A DNA stretch of 64,000 nucleotides from Biscogniauxia marginata (lineage: Eukaryota; Ascomycota; Sordariomycetes; Xylariales; Xylariaceae): NCBI GenBank assembly GCA_022695795.1, contig MU404077.1:310001-374000 (forward strand). Reading direction: 5' to 3'. Under the pieces are notes generated by a model, which ran no database searches, was not told the origin of the DNA, and saw only the letters and a program-made list of their open reading frames with translations. The position numbers were made by a program, and so were the translations under genes. Below are positions 35,922 through 45,994 of this stretch, piece by piece. Numbering within the stretch: the stretch's first letter is position 1; each line of letters begins with the position of its first letter.

Positions 35922-38315
35922 CTATAACACGTCATCGATGGACCGGGTGATTGGCGTTTCCCCTTTAGTAGGGGGACTTCTCGGATCCGCGACTTGCGAA
36001 GGACGCCCAAATGGATAGAACGGATCTCGTGGAAACGTCGATTGACGTGGAGAGAACAGTCCTTCCGTGGGAGTAGGCGGCACTTCAACAAACTTCATCC
36101 CGGCCATCTCGGTGTAAGAGTCGTGGAGCGGGTTGTTGGTCATAGTTTCGGCTCTCGGCGACATTAATGCATCCTCATCAGGCGAAGCTGGAGATATTGT
36201 TATCTCGTGCTTCATTGGTACATCATCATCCTGTCCGCACGAGCTATGTGAATCCGGGCCAAAATTGAGGCTTGAAAACGCAACATTTTGGGGCTCAAAA
36301 AAGGACCTCGGAGCGAAACCTGGTGACGGCGGGGGTTTGAAGGAGGACGAAAAAGATGACGAAGGAGGTGGGAACGCCTGCTGCTGCTGTCCCCCGAAGA
36401 ACTTGGGCGGCTCTAATGCCGGCCCAAAGTTGAAATGGCCCGGGTTTTTCTTATCATCCACGTTTTCGGTCCACGAGAAGCTCGAAGGAGCGGAGGAAGG
36501 GCCTGGTGATATTGCCTCTAGGTTGGAAGCCGACTTGACTCGAGTATGCACCGGACTTCTGTCAGGACTAGCGCTCTTGCCGACGCCCTTTTCGTCAGGC
36601 AGAGGCGCAGTCATAGGTTCTTTCGGTTGTATATCGATAGCATCGGCAGAAAGGGTTAGTCGATGCTTCGTAGGACTTCGTCCGCTTCGGGGTCCCGCAG
36701 CAGAACGGGGCGGGAGCTTTTTCTTAGAAACCTCCTTCTGGAAATCCTGCAGGCAGTACATAAGTCGCATGTTGGGGCTGATCCATTTGCTCTTAGACTG
36801 CGCGGCATAGTAAGCATCGTTGACGCTCAGACCTGGGTTTTGATATAGGCCGTAGGCAATTATCAAACTCGCAGAACGACTCGCTCCTTGCTGGCAGTGC
36901 ACGAGGACCTTTTTACCCTCTCTAGTGCGCTTCTCGATCTTCTCGCAAAGCATCATAAGATCCGTTGCAATGTCAGTATTGTGATCCCATGGCATATGGA
37001 TATATTCCGGTTCATTCCAAGAATTGGCTTTCGGGGTGGTAGGTGTCTCTGGGCCTCTGTCCTCGCGTGGTGGAAACTCGAACGCGGTCGAGAAACTGTC
37101 ATTTGTCATAGCCGTATCGGGGATCGGAGACTCGGTTAGTGATGCGTGGGCTGGCTGAGGATTAATCTGCTTGTTGCACCCATATAACTCAAATGGGTTG
37201 TGAACCTCCCGCGCAACATTGATTACCACATCAAATTTTGAGGCCTCGTCTGCCGTGGGCTCCAAGTAGAGGTACACACTGTCACCATAAATCGCGATTG
37301 GACCATCAGGATATCCAGGTGATTTTTGGTCCTCGTTGTTTTCGGGTTCGTGGAAGGGCTCGAAATCCATCGCCGCCCTGTTTGCTAGCTGAGTTCTAAT
37401 GGGCGAGTCTTCCTCGATAATCGTGCTGCTGTCGTAGCCGCTAGATGTACTTCCTTGCCTTGACGGCCGCAAAACCTCAGACAGGCCTGATGTGCCGCGC
37501 TCGAGGACGGTGGGGAAGGTCATGCCGCCAGACGGACCGAAAGTTGCAGATTTCAATCCAGACAGCATGTGCGGAGAGGAGGTCGAGTGCTTAAGCGACC
37601 GTCGCTGCAGAATAGGCGGGAGGCCAGGTGAGTTCGGGACCTCGAGAGTGGTTGGCGGAATGTTGAGGCCGGTCGAGTCTGTCTTCAGGCTGAGCTGGCT
37701 AGGCTTTCGCTTCATTGCCGGGATTCTGGGCTTGATGAAAGAGGGCGAAGAGGGTTCCGAGATTAGATTAGACGATAATGAGGAATTGAAGGGTGGTTGG
37801 ATCGATAATCCCTTCATGTTCCTCGCGCGTCTTGGCGAGGGCGAGGTCATAGGACGCTCCAGATTGCGCGACGAAGAATTGCCCATGATCTGGAGGCTGT
37901 TCATGGTGGACGGCAATTCGCCAAAATTATTTGCTGGAAAAGAGTTCAAGGGTATTAGATTAACGGGAGAGTCTGGGGAGGACGACGGCGACGGGTCCGA
38001 CAGTGAGGAGGTATCTGTGGTCAGCGTGGTGGTAGGCGAAGAGTCAGCAGACTCGGAATTGTGTGTTGAGGTGCTGTCATGGTGACGGTGTGTGGGATCC
38101 GTCGGTAGAGGTCGTAGGTGTTGGTGTTGGTGTTGCTGTGGCATCGCATTGGGGAATTGGTCGGCAGCGCACGACGGCTCCATCTCCATGAACTTGGAAT
38201 CCACCATAGTCACCAGATCCCTACCACCATCGATGTTCTCGGCCTCTGGGTCAAATACGGACATGAATGAGGGTATCTGGTCCTCATACATTCGTCGAGC
38301 GGCGGCGGACGGCAT
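35922..38315 (-). CDS. dual-specificity protein phosphatase, MAPK-phosphatase type (Msg5/Pmp1-like)
   Basis: Removes phosphate from Tyr and Ser/Thr, most likely on a MAP kinase. The single exon encodes 797 residues from the Met at 38315; the frame also stays open to a Met 29 codons further out (38402). The first 350 residues are disordered, Ser/Pro-rich and probably regulatory. The catalytic domain (about 360-535) has the signature HCxxGxxRS at 473-481, with nucleophile Cys474 and phosphate-binding Arg480, and a general-acid Asp at 444 in PWDHNTD. It ends with the family-typical block WISPNMRLMYCLQDF. The C-terminal 260 residues are again disordered. Pmp1 and Msg5 act on cell-integrity or pheromone MAP kinases, but the exact target here is unknown. 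The KH-protein gene lies about 5 kb away across HUT1. Confidence 0.9.
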   Translation of the reverse strand: MPSAAARRMYEDQIPSFMSVFDPEAENIDGGRDLVTMVDSKFMEMEPSCAADQFPNAMPQQHQHQHLRPLPTDPTHRHHDSTSTHNSESADSSPTTTLTTDTSSLSDPSPSSSPDSPVNLIPLNSFPANNFGELPSTMNSLQIMGNSSSRNLERPMTSPSPRRARNMKGLSIQPPFNSSLSSNLISEPSSPSFIKPRIPAMKRKPSQLSLKTDSTGLNIPPTTLEVPNSPGLPPILQRRSLKHSTSSPHMLSGLKSATFGPSGGMTFPTVLERGTSGLSEVLRPSRQGSTSSGYDSSTIIEEDSPIRTQLANRAAMDFEPFHEPENNEDQKSPGYPDGPIAIYGDSVYLYLEPTADEASKFDVVINVAREVHNPFELYGCNKQINPQPAHASLTESPIPDTAMTNDSFSTAFEFPPREDRGPETPTTPKANSWNEPEYIHMPWDHNTDIATDLMMLCEKIEKRTREGKKVLVHCQQGASRSASLIIAYGLYQNPGLSVNDAYYAAQSKSKWISPNMRLMYCLQDFQKEVSKKKLPPRSAAGPRSGRSPTKHRLTLSADAIDIQPKEPMTAPLPDEKGVGKSASPDRSPVHTRVKSASNLEAISPGPSSAPSSFSWTENVDDKKNPGHFNFGPALEPPKFFGGQQQQAFPPPSSSFSSSFKPPPSPGFAPRSFFEPQNVAFSSLNFGPDSHSSCGQDDDVPMKHEITISPASPDEDALMSPRAETMTNNPLHDSYTEMAGMKFVEVPPTPTEGLFSPRQSTFPRDPFYPFGRPSQVADPRSPPTKGETPITRSIDDVL

Positions 38316-40414
38316 GTTCGACAGTAACAAAAGCAACCACAAAGCGTTCTTTTGTCCCCGGGGTCGACCACAGCACAGCAACCAGACCCAATTGTCACAC
38401 ACTAAACTGCCTCAGTCGATCGGTGTCGGGTCGCAAATCAGAGTGTCGAAGGAAAAGAAATGGTTATTGAAAAAGAGTGTTGGGGTCGCGGGTAGACGTA
38501 GACGTAGACGGTTAAGAACAAGGTGTATACTGGACAGCGCTGCTGAATCCTGTTTCCTGCTCCTCGCCCTTCTCTGCACCGCGGCACCAGGACGGTCCTG
38601 GTAGATCAGATATATGGAATTGTCCAAGCGCGTCTTCCTATCCCAAAAACACAACAAGAATCACTACCGGGTTTGACCTTGACCCGGTGCGGGCGAGGCG
38701 GATAAATTCACGTCGCGGTGGTGGTGAGGAGGGTGCTGGCGGGTGTCTTGGTTTGCGTGAGAGAGGAGGGAAAGAAAAATGAAGTGAATGAGTGTTAAAG
38801 GCACGTAAGTGGTACGTATGGATAAAATTAGAAATGGGAATGGAATGCGTAGGTAAGGTGAGGTAGGAAGAAGAAAGGGTGTCTCGGTTTCCAATCGAAT
38901 CGGCTGGCTAGAGGACCACAGCCATTGGGGAAGTACCTAACTACCAGTACCGCTTACAAGGGGAGGCAAAAGTCGAAGAGGTCAACTGTAACTGTAGAAG
39001 ACAAGGGAGTTACGGAGAAGATGGGCGGTTGGCGATACGGCACGACCGACTGGGTGTGTGTTGAGGTGTGAAGGGAAAGAGGGAAGAGGGATGAATTCGG
39101 TGGTGGTAGATGAAAGCGTTTGAATCGACTGCCAGATGACAGACAAAATCTCTCTCTCCGTCCCAGTTCAGTCACCCACAGACATTCGAAACGGCTTGGG
39201 GCAGACAGGGAACTGGTACGGTAGAGGGACAGGCAGGGCCACAGGAAAAACGGGGGTGGGCGCAGACGATGTCACGGGCTGTGGGCTGGTGGGTACCTCT
39301 AGGCATGTGTGTATGTACACTGCATACCTACGTTGCAGGTGTGGTTACTCGTGTCTGGACAGGTAGTGACCTGGAGAATGGCAGAGGGATTGCAGCGCCG
39401 CGAGTTAATTCTCATTAGCGCCGGTCCACAATGGCCGGTAGCGTCCGGGTACAGTCATTATGGACAATGGCGGCATTGGGGACGCCTGAGCTACTTCGAC
39501 GAGGCCAGGCACGCTAGCAAAACTCCGTTTAGTGGAGAACCGGGCCCCCCTTAGCCCCATCCTTCTTTTTCTCCTTGTGGTATATTTTTTTTTTGTTCTT
39601 TCTCCGTCTCTCAACCGTGACTTTGTTTTTTCTTGCCGTTGCTTGTTGGGCTGGCTGGCCGGCCATTGCCTATAAGAGGTAGGTTAGAGTATTACATATA
39701 TACCTAACCCCTACACATACGTAACCGGGTATGTATGTACATATCTCCAAGCTAAGGACGTTTTACTCTACATGTACCTGCAATAACCGAACAGCAACTT
39801 CATCGATACCCAATCAAAGCTATATAAAGCGGCGGTTTGTAATGCAGGCACCTGCTGTACTGTACAGTTTGTAAGCTGTATATACATGTAGGTGTATGTA
39901 TCCCTATCTGTATCTGTATCTGAGGTCCTCTCTTGTTGCTACTCTGCACGATGGAGAGGAGACCTAGCAAGCAGTGTGTTGTGTGTGCGTGTGGTGAGGG
40001 TACCGGTTGCGCTGGTGGGCGGCTGATCTGAGTGGTTGCTGCGGGCAGGGATTGCCGCCTGCGAAACGAGCGCGACAGGGGCTGTAGAGGTTTCTATTAA
40101 TAGCGTGATGCATCCAAGTTCCCAGGCAGGGCGCCAACAGCCAGCCAATCAGCCCTCGCCAACCAAGTGTGGTCATCGCGGCCGATAATTTAAGGTCGCC
40201 AATCGATTGCCTCCCTCCGTCGAGCCTCGCAAGGATATCGTGCTCGAGGTGGCTCGGGGGCTTGGGTCCAATTTCCATCGGGAAAACGCCTGGAAGCCGC
40301 CCAGAAGCGCGCGTCGCCGTCCGCAGGCGGCGGCTCTCAAATCGCTTGACTAGAAGTCACTGGTAATAAAAGACGAAGAAAAATGGTTGTTTCAGGTGAC
40401 TGACTATCGTCTAT

Positions 40415-40438
40415 AGAGAGAGAGAGAGAGCGCGCGCG
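40415..40438. repeat. AG microsatellite fused to a CG alternating tract
   Basis: Eight AG units run directly into four CG units. Alternating purine-pyrimidine CG DNA of this kind can adopt the Z form. Confidence 0.85.
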
Positions 40439-41883
40439 ATTCAAGTCCTATATACTTTACGGTGGTTGAAGATCCAAACGGTATCAGCTTGTGTTGAGGG
40501 TTAAAACGTATCGAATCAGTTCCTCCAGTCACACACACCGTTTCTACCCACATACTTCGTACATAACCTCTTTAATGCACCTAGGTCAGGCTGCCTTGTT
40601 CTTCTGATCTCCATCAGGCCTGACTCCGTCATCGCCTACTCCGTACATTAGCAGGTCGGTCAGGACACTAAGTCTAGTGTCGTGCCTGTCCGGGGAATCA
40701 ACTTCTGCACGAAAGCAGCTGAATTCTGAGTCACAGAAATGGTCAACTGAGTGTCAAATTTTTTGTCTCTTCATATCAGTCGCGGTCGCTGATGGCGGAC
40801 TGAAGAAGACTAGGTACTGATCAGTTGCCTCGGTATAAGTCAACGGGCGTACGGCATGCATCTACAATTCAAATAACTGCCTATATATAGAACCGAGGAA
40901 TATTATACTTTATGCTCTGTTCTTCACACCGCTAGTATTAATAATCGAGATGTACATGGAACATAGTACAGCTCTCGAGGATTTGTTACGGGCATGCTCT
41001 ATAGGCTTATGTACTTATGTACTCCCGCCGATTAGGTACCTTGACTTATTTGATGTTGTCCTGTTATAATCAAGGAAAATGAAATGAAAAATAAATAAAT
41101 AAAAGATCAGGCTAGTCGCATAGCATAACATGGCATTTATTAATATGAGCCTCGGGTACATGTGCTGCGTTTATGTAGTTGACCTATTGAATCCTGTCGC
41201 ATACGTATCAGTTGGGAGACTAAGAGTGTCGCATCTAAGATTAACTTTTAAGCCTCACTCTGCAATGATTTGTAACGTCATTTGCCATCATCTTGACCAT
41301 CATTCATAGTAAGTAGTTTCTTTTTTGTTTCCCCTCTGTCAAGAAGAATTGAAGCTACTTCATGCCAGTTGCGGCAGTCCGTCGAACATTTCAACTCCCG
41401 ACGACCTGGGCTCCGTTCGCACAAGCTTTAATGCGCTTAGATCCGCCACTAGTTGATCCTATAGGCCAAGTTTCCACGGCTAGTGGTCGTGATCGAGATT
41501 TAAAGATGGCCGAGGCAGCCTCCCAATGATTCGCACATGGTTCACCCCGCGTGATCTAGGCGTCGTATCTCAATTGTAATACCGCGGCCAACCATTGCGT
41601 GTTGCGATGGTGTCGTGGTGGTGGTCATAGTACCTTGTGCATATGTGGCATCAGTCACCGAAAGTGCGGGGATCGCGAGGTGGACTGGGCCGTCCTGAAA
41701 TCAGAATGTATAGCCGGGCCTATTTTGCCTGCTGGGCTTTATGTTAGCGCTTATTGTTGCTGCTATTTTCAACTCGAGTTTTTTAACCACCTTGGCAGGC
41801 CTGAACCTGAAACGTCGGCCTTAGAGCCCCAATAGCTTCGCATTCGTTACATAAGTTCATTGGCGCAATCCACTTACACCGTT

Positions 41884-41914
41884 CCCCGCCCCCCGTGCCC
41901 CGTCCCCCGTCCCC
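41884..41914 (-). repeat. cluster of C-runs (G-quadruplex candidate on minus strand)
   Basis: Five runs of four to six C within 31 bases, separated by one to three bases. On the minus strand this is a strong G-quadruplex candidate. It lies in the gene-free stretch with no obvious neighbouring start codon. Confidence 0.65.
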
Positions 41915-44900
41915 TCTCCTCCCGCTTGCCCACATGCCACCGCATCTCTTACCCAGTCGTCGCGACGACACGTAATTGAGGCTCAAAATAGGGGCCATGA
42001 CAACTTTCTGATTACGTAGCTATTTATACCATAATATCTCGTAAGCCTTCTTCTCTTATACACTATAAAATAGGCACCCGTTCCTACGGACTAGTTGGCA
42101 GACGCGTGGTTCACACGCGTCTCCCTTCATGCTATTTTCGAATATACCGTTGCCTGCACCCAGTGGAGTGGATCGTTTGCTTTTTGAGACTTACGATTAG
42201 AGGCAAACCCTGACACTCCCTTATTGTTCGTGTACGCTAATGTCGTCTTCCGACAGAAACCCGAACCCAAACAAACTAGGTTATTAGCCGAAAATCTATC
42301 ATGACTCCACTGCATCGATCCTTTAAACTGTATCGAGGAGGATTGACTATCACGAGCTTTTGACTCGCCATCATCCACTTGACAGATAGCCCAGACATGT
42401 GGCGCTCTTTGAGAGCTCCGGACTCGCCGACCTGGATGCGGCTCCTCGTTACAACCCAACCCTCGTTCCACTCAGATATGTATATGTATTGTGATTGAGC
42501 GAAAAGTCAGTTGATGAGATTCCCAGGTCCTCGCCCCATAAACATGCAAACAGTCCTGAGGCCGCTGAAGCAAACTAGGTAGGTACATCAAGCACAGGAT
42601 CATCACCCGAGGAAACAGACAGCCGTGACATCATGGTTACCTCCGGAAGGTTTCAAGTCAGGTTATGGAACGACGTGGGACCCGTTTCGAAAGGCACCTC
42701 AAGTCTAGATGAAGTTGCTTGGGACCGATGTGAGCTCCCGTAGTTCCCTCAGAGCTTTGAACTCACTGTAAGGCTGAGGATGCAAGCGCATACATATGGA
42801 GCCGAGGAGCCCAAAGCTTCATTTCGGGGCCGATGAAACAACGTGCAAGCTATCTAGGTACTGCAACTAGGTAGGGGACTCATGCTGAGGACCGTGCATG
42901 AAGTTCCTCTAACCGTAGGGGTAAGGCTTAGAAGGGCATCTTTGCAAACAGCAGGAGGCTGAGCAGCGAGCTTTGTTTTGATCAGCGGACACGGACATGA
43001 TACAGGTTCATGATCCTTATCAGCCTCTTGGCCTAAACTCTTTGCTGGGATTTGATGTTTATTACCGTCGGCCATCTGATCATTTTGGGGAAGCGAGTTT
43101 CCCATCCGAAGCACTGAGAACGAGATTACTCCTAGTACTGAAACCCGCCGGCAACGAGTGTCTCGAATTAATGTTGCAAGAAATAGGCATCCTTCAGTAC
43201 TGGCCATCCTTACCTAGTGCAGGATGATATATCGTAGTTGTCTCTCGTTTATTTACTTATCCTTTCCTCTTCCCAACTTTCCATCCGTGCGCCCGGAGAC
43301 TAGGAGTAGTACAATGACAGAATGCCATCTGATATTACGAGAGGGGCGATAGGCCCTAGCGCTGAGGCTTTGCTGGTAAGCTAAGCTGTTTGATCTTCTC
43401 AAGGTCGGAAGCAGAAGCAGGGGATGGAGGGAGAGTAGGGAGAGGCAAGTCCTGGCAAATTCCGCTTGCGGCGCTACGACGCACCGCAATTGCAGTTTTG
43501 GGTATAACAGGATGCCGAACCCCTACCGGAAGCGACGTCGATCTAAATGAGCGAGGACCCGAGATCTGTGTCCTAATTAAGGCACGAAATTGGAAGAGAT
43601 ACGGGCCCTTGGGGCTGAAAGGACCCTGATTCCCACCTAATAATCCTCCCGCTTCTGTATCTGGTTGAGATTATACCTACATCATCTTATACTCAATATC
43701 GATCATCTTACTTGACGACTTCGTGTCCATATGCACCTAATACCTACCTAGTACATTTCAAGGAAATTAAAGCAAAAGATAATAATAACAACGACAGGAA
43801 CTTCGGTGCAAACCACTGACTTCGTGACTTCGTGGCTTGCAGCAACCGCACACACCCCGGTATCCACTGGGTTCTGCAAGGGAGTTGGGAAGACTACTGC
43901 ATCCCCCTGAAGCTGTGCAGCAACAGTTTAGCCGTAAATGTCGATTGAACGAAATGAGCAAGCAGAAGGAAGGAGTTGTTGTTGTTGTTGTCGTGTCGGA
44001 TTGATGTTGGACCGCATTGATTGACATCTGTTGTGTTGGTGTTGTGTCTCTCTTCTTTAAACAACTTGGTGGTGGTACGTCAGAAACATGAATTGCCCAT
44101 GCCATAGTCAGCCTATAGGAGGTGAGGTAGTGATAATGCAAGTAACCGTGCGGGCATAGATGCTATAGGAGGAAGAGGTTGTGGTGGTGTTGAATATGGC
44201 ACGCGATAGTCAGCGCTGCTTTCGTCGGCGTCCCCAAAATCTAGATTCCCCTCCAATGACAACGCCAACTCCGATAGACGAAACAGCGCAGTGGCTAACA
44301 AATGCCTACCTGCCCATGCATGTAAGATTTATCACGTCGATTGACGAACCAAAGATCTACTTGTGTCACGGTGATGAGCCTCTTGTCAAAAGGGCAAAAG
44401 GCTAGACTAATACGTAGGTGAAGCTGCCAAGGACCGCTGAGGCCACCCACTGCCGGGTGCGGCAGTAGGTACACCGTAGTTGACCGTTGCTTGGGTTATG
44501 TTGCTCTTTTCCATATCCGACGAAGCCCAATCTTGGGGAACTTGGTGGACGTGAGGCCATCCAAAGTGCTACACCCGACTTCATCCAGAAATATACGTAG
44601 AGAGGTAATATTTCCCAGCCTCTCTCTTCTAGAATGACCTGTCAATTGGTATCTGTGGTTGAGCCGCGAAGAGCGCCATAGATGGTTTAAATACCTACAT
44701 GTGTGCACATAGGTAGAATGACATAAACCGACACAAACCGCGCTCTTAAAGTAGGCTGTCTCCTATTCGTTCTGCCCTCTTTTGTAACGACATGTGGCGC
44801 GTCCAGGTTGAAACCCGGATTGATGGCTATTACATGTATAACATGAATAATGATAAGACTTGATGCACACCGCTTACTTCCAACATGAAGTTTTACACTT

Positions 44901-44930
44901 ATCTTTGGGCTAATAGAGTCCTACCTTATG

Positions 44931-44940
44931 TACCTAGGTA
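44931..44940. repeat. TACCTAGGTA palindrome
   Basis: Exact second copy of the 10-base palindrome seen at 13139, about 1 kb upstream of the large unknown gene. Confidence 0.75.
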
Positions 44941-45994
44941 GAGGCGTAATTTAGTATCTAAGACACCTTATTAGCGATTCTCCATACTAAATTTCTGTAG
45001 CTCCAGGCTATAATTTTCAAGTGGCGCTTGATGGTATCTACTGTGTAAGTAAAAGTAAAAATAAAATCAAAACAAAAGGCTTCACCTCACGGGCCCCTCT
45101 CTTCCTTGCTACCGTCAGCATTACCTACCCACACCATGCCTCGCGTGTAATAAGAGGGATGTGTGCTGCATGTGTGCGGCATATTGATTCACAGGCGCAC
45201 AAAGCACTTGCAGTAAATGATAATGGGCGCACTGGATCATTGGATCCCGATCAGCCTTCTGCGACGTCCCAACCACCGGCGCGCAGATATTCGAATCCGT
45301 AGACTGGTTTATGGCGTATTGTGGTCGTCTATGCCCTGGTAGGAGCCAGGAAAGGGGAGCTGGGGGAACTTGGGAACTTGAGAACAGACAACAGAGAAAG
45401 CGTTTAGACTCGAAAATGGTGGAGAGACCTCCGCTCGTCGTGCAGGTCGACGAGTTAAAAGCGTCCAAGAGGAGGAGACAAACTGGGGCATCGTGTCCAC
45501 GTATCCACGCATCCCATGCACCAACAGTGGTCAGTGGCCCCAGCCGCCCGGCGGCCGTCTCCCGTTGCGCCCATTGCTTCTACTAAGACCGAGAGAGTGA
45601 GAGAGTGAGAAGGACAAGAAAAATTTCCTTTCACTTCTCCATCAGCACACAGACGGACCGACGGACAGACACCCTCTAATCATATAATTTATTCGCGTTT
45701 GCCTCATAAATACGCAGTCTGCGCAGACGACCAGCACTTGACGTTCATGGATCTCCTGATCGATGCGAAAAACTCGACCTATCTGATCTACGGTACGGAG
45801 CCGACTGATTGCCTACGATTGACATAATTGAAGCTGGTGGTGGAACGAAAGCAAGAAAGAAGAAAGACTAAAAAAGGCCAGGGTGTCGACCAACTAATTC
45901 CCAAAACAAAAGGAGCGAGGGGGGAATAAAAAATCATAAGAGTTGAAGACGAAAAGGGAAGAGGAGAAAAACAAGGAAAGAAAAGAAAAGAGCG

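Larger units (their letters stand above)
38316..45994. other. 7.7 kb gene-free stretch
   Basis: No reading frame shows known motifs, signal peptides or sustained codon bias. It holds the phosphatase promoter and long leader (up to about 39200, CT-rich on the minus strand), an AG/CG alternating tract, a C-run cluster, one TACCTAGGTA palindrome, and the G/A-rich leader of the next gene (45590-45990). Scattered frames of 60-124 codons are within what chance allows. I looked for tRNA B-box sequences and found none with a usable cloverleaf. Confidence 0.5.

Noticed and set aside
42127..42471. 114-codon minus-strand frame in the gene-free region
   Set aside because: No signal peptide, motif or codon bias; length within chance expectation.
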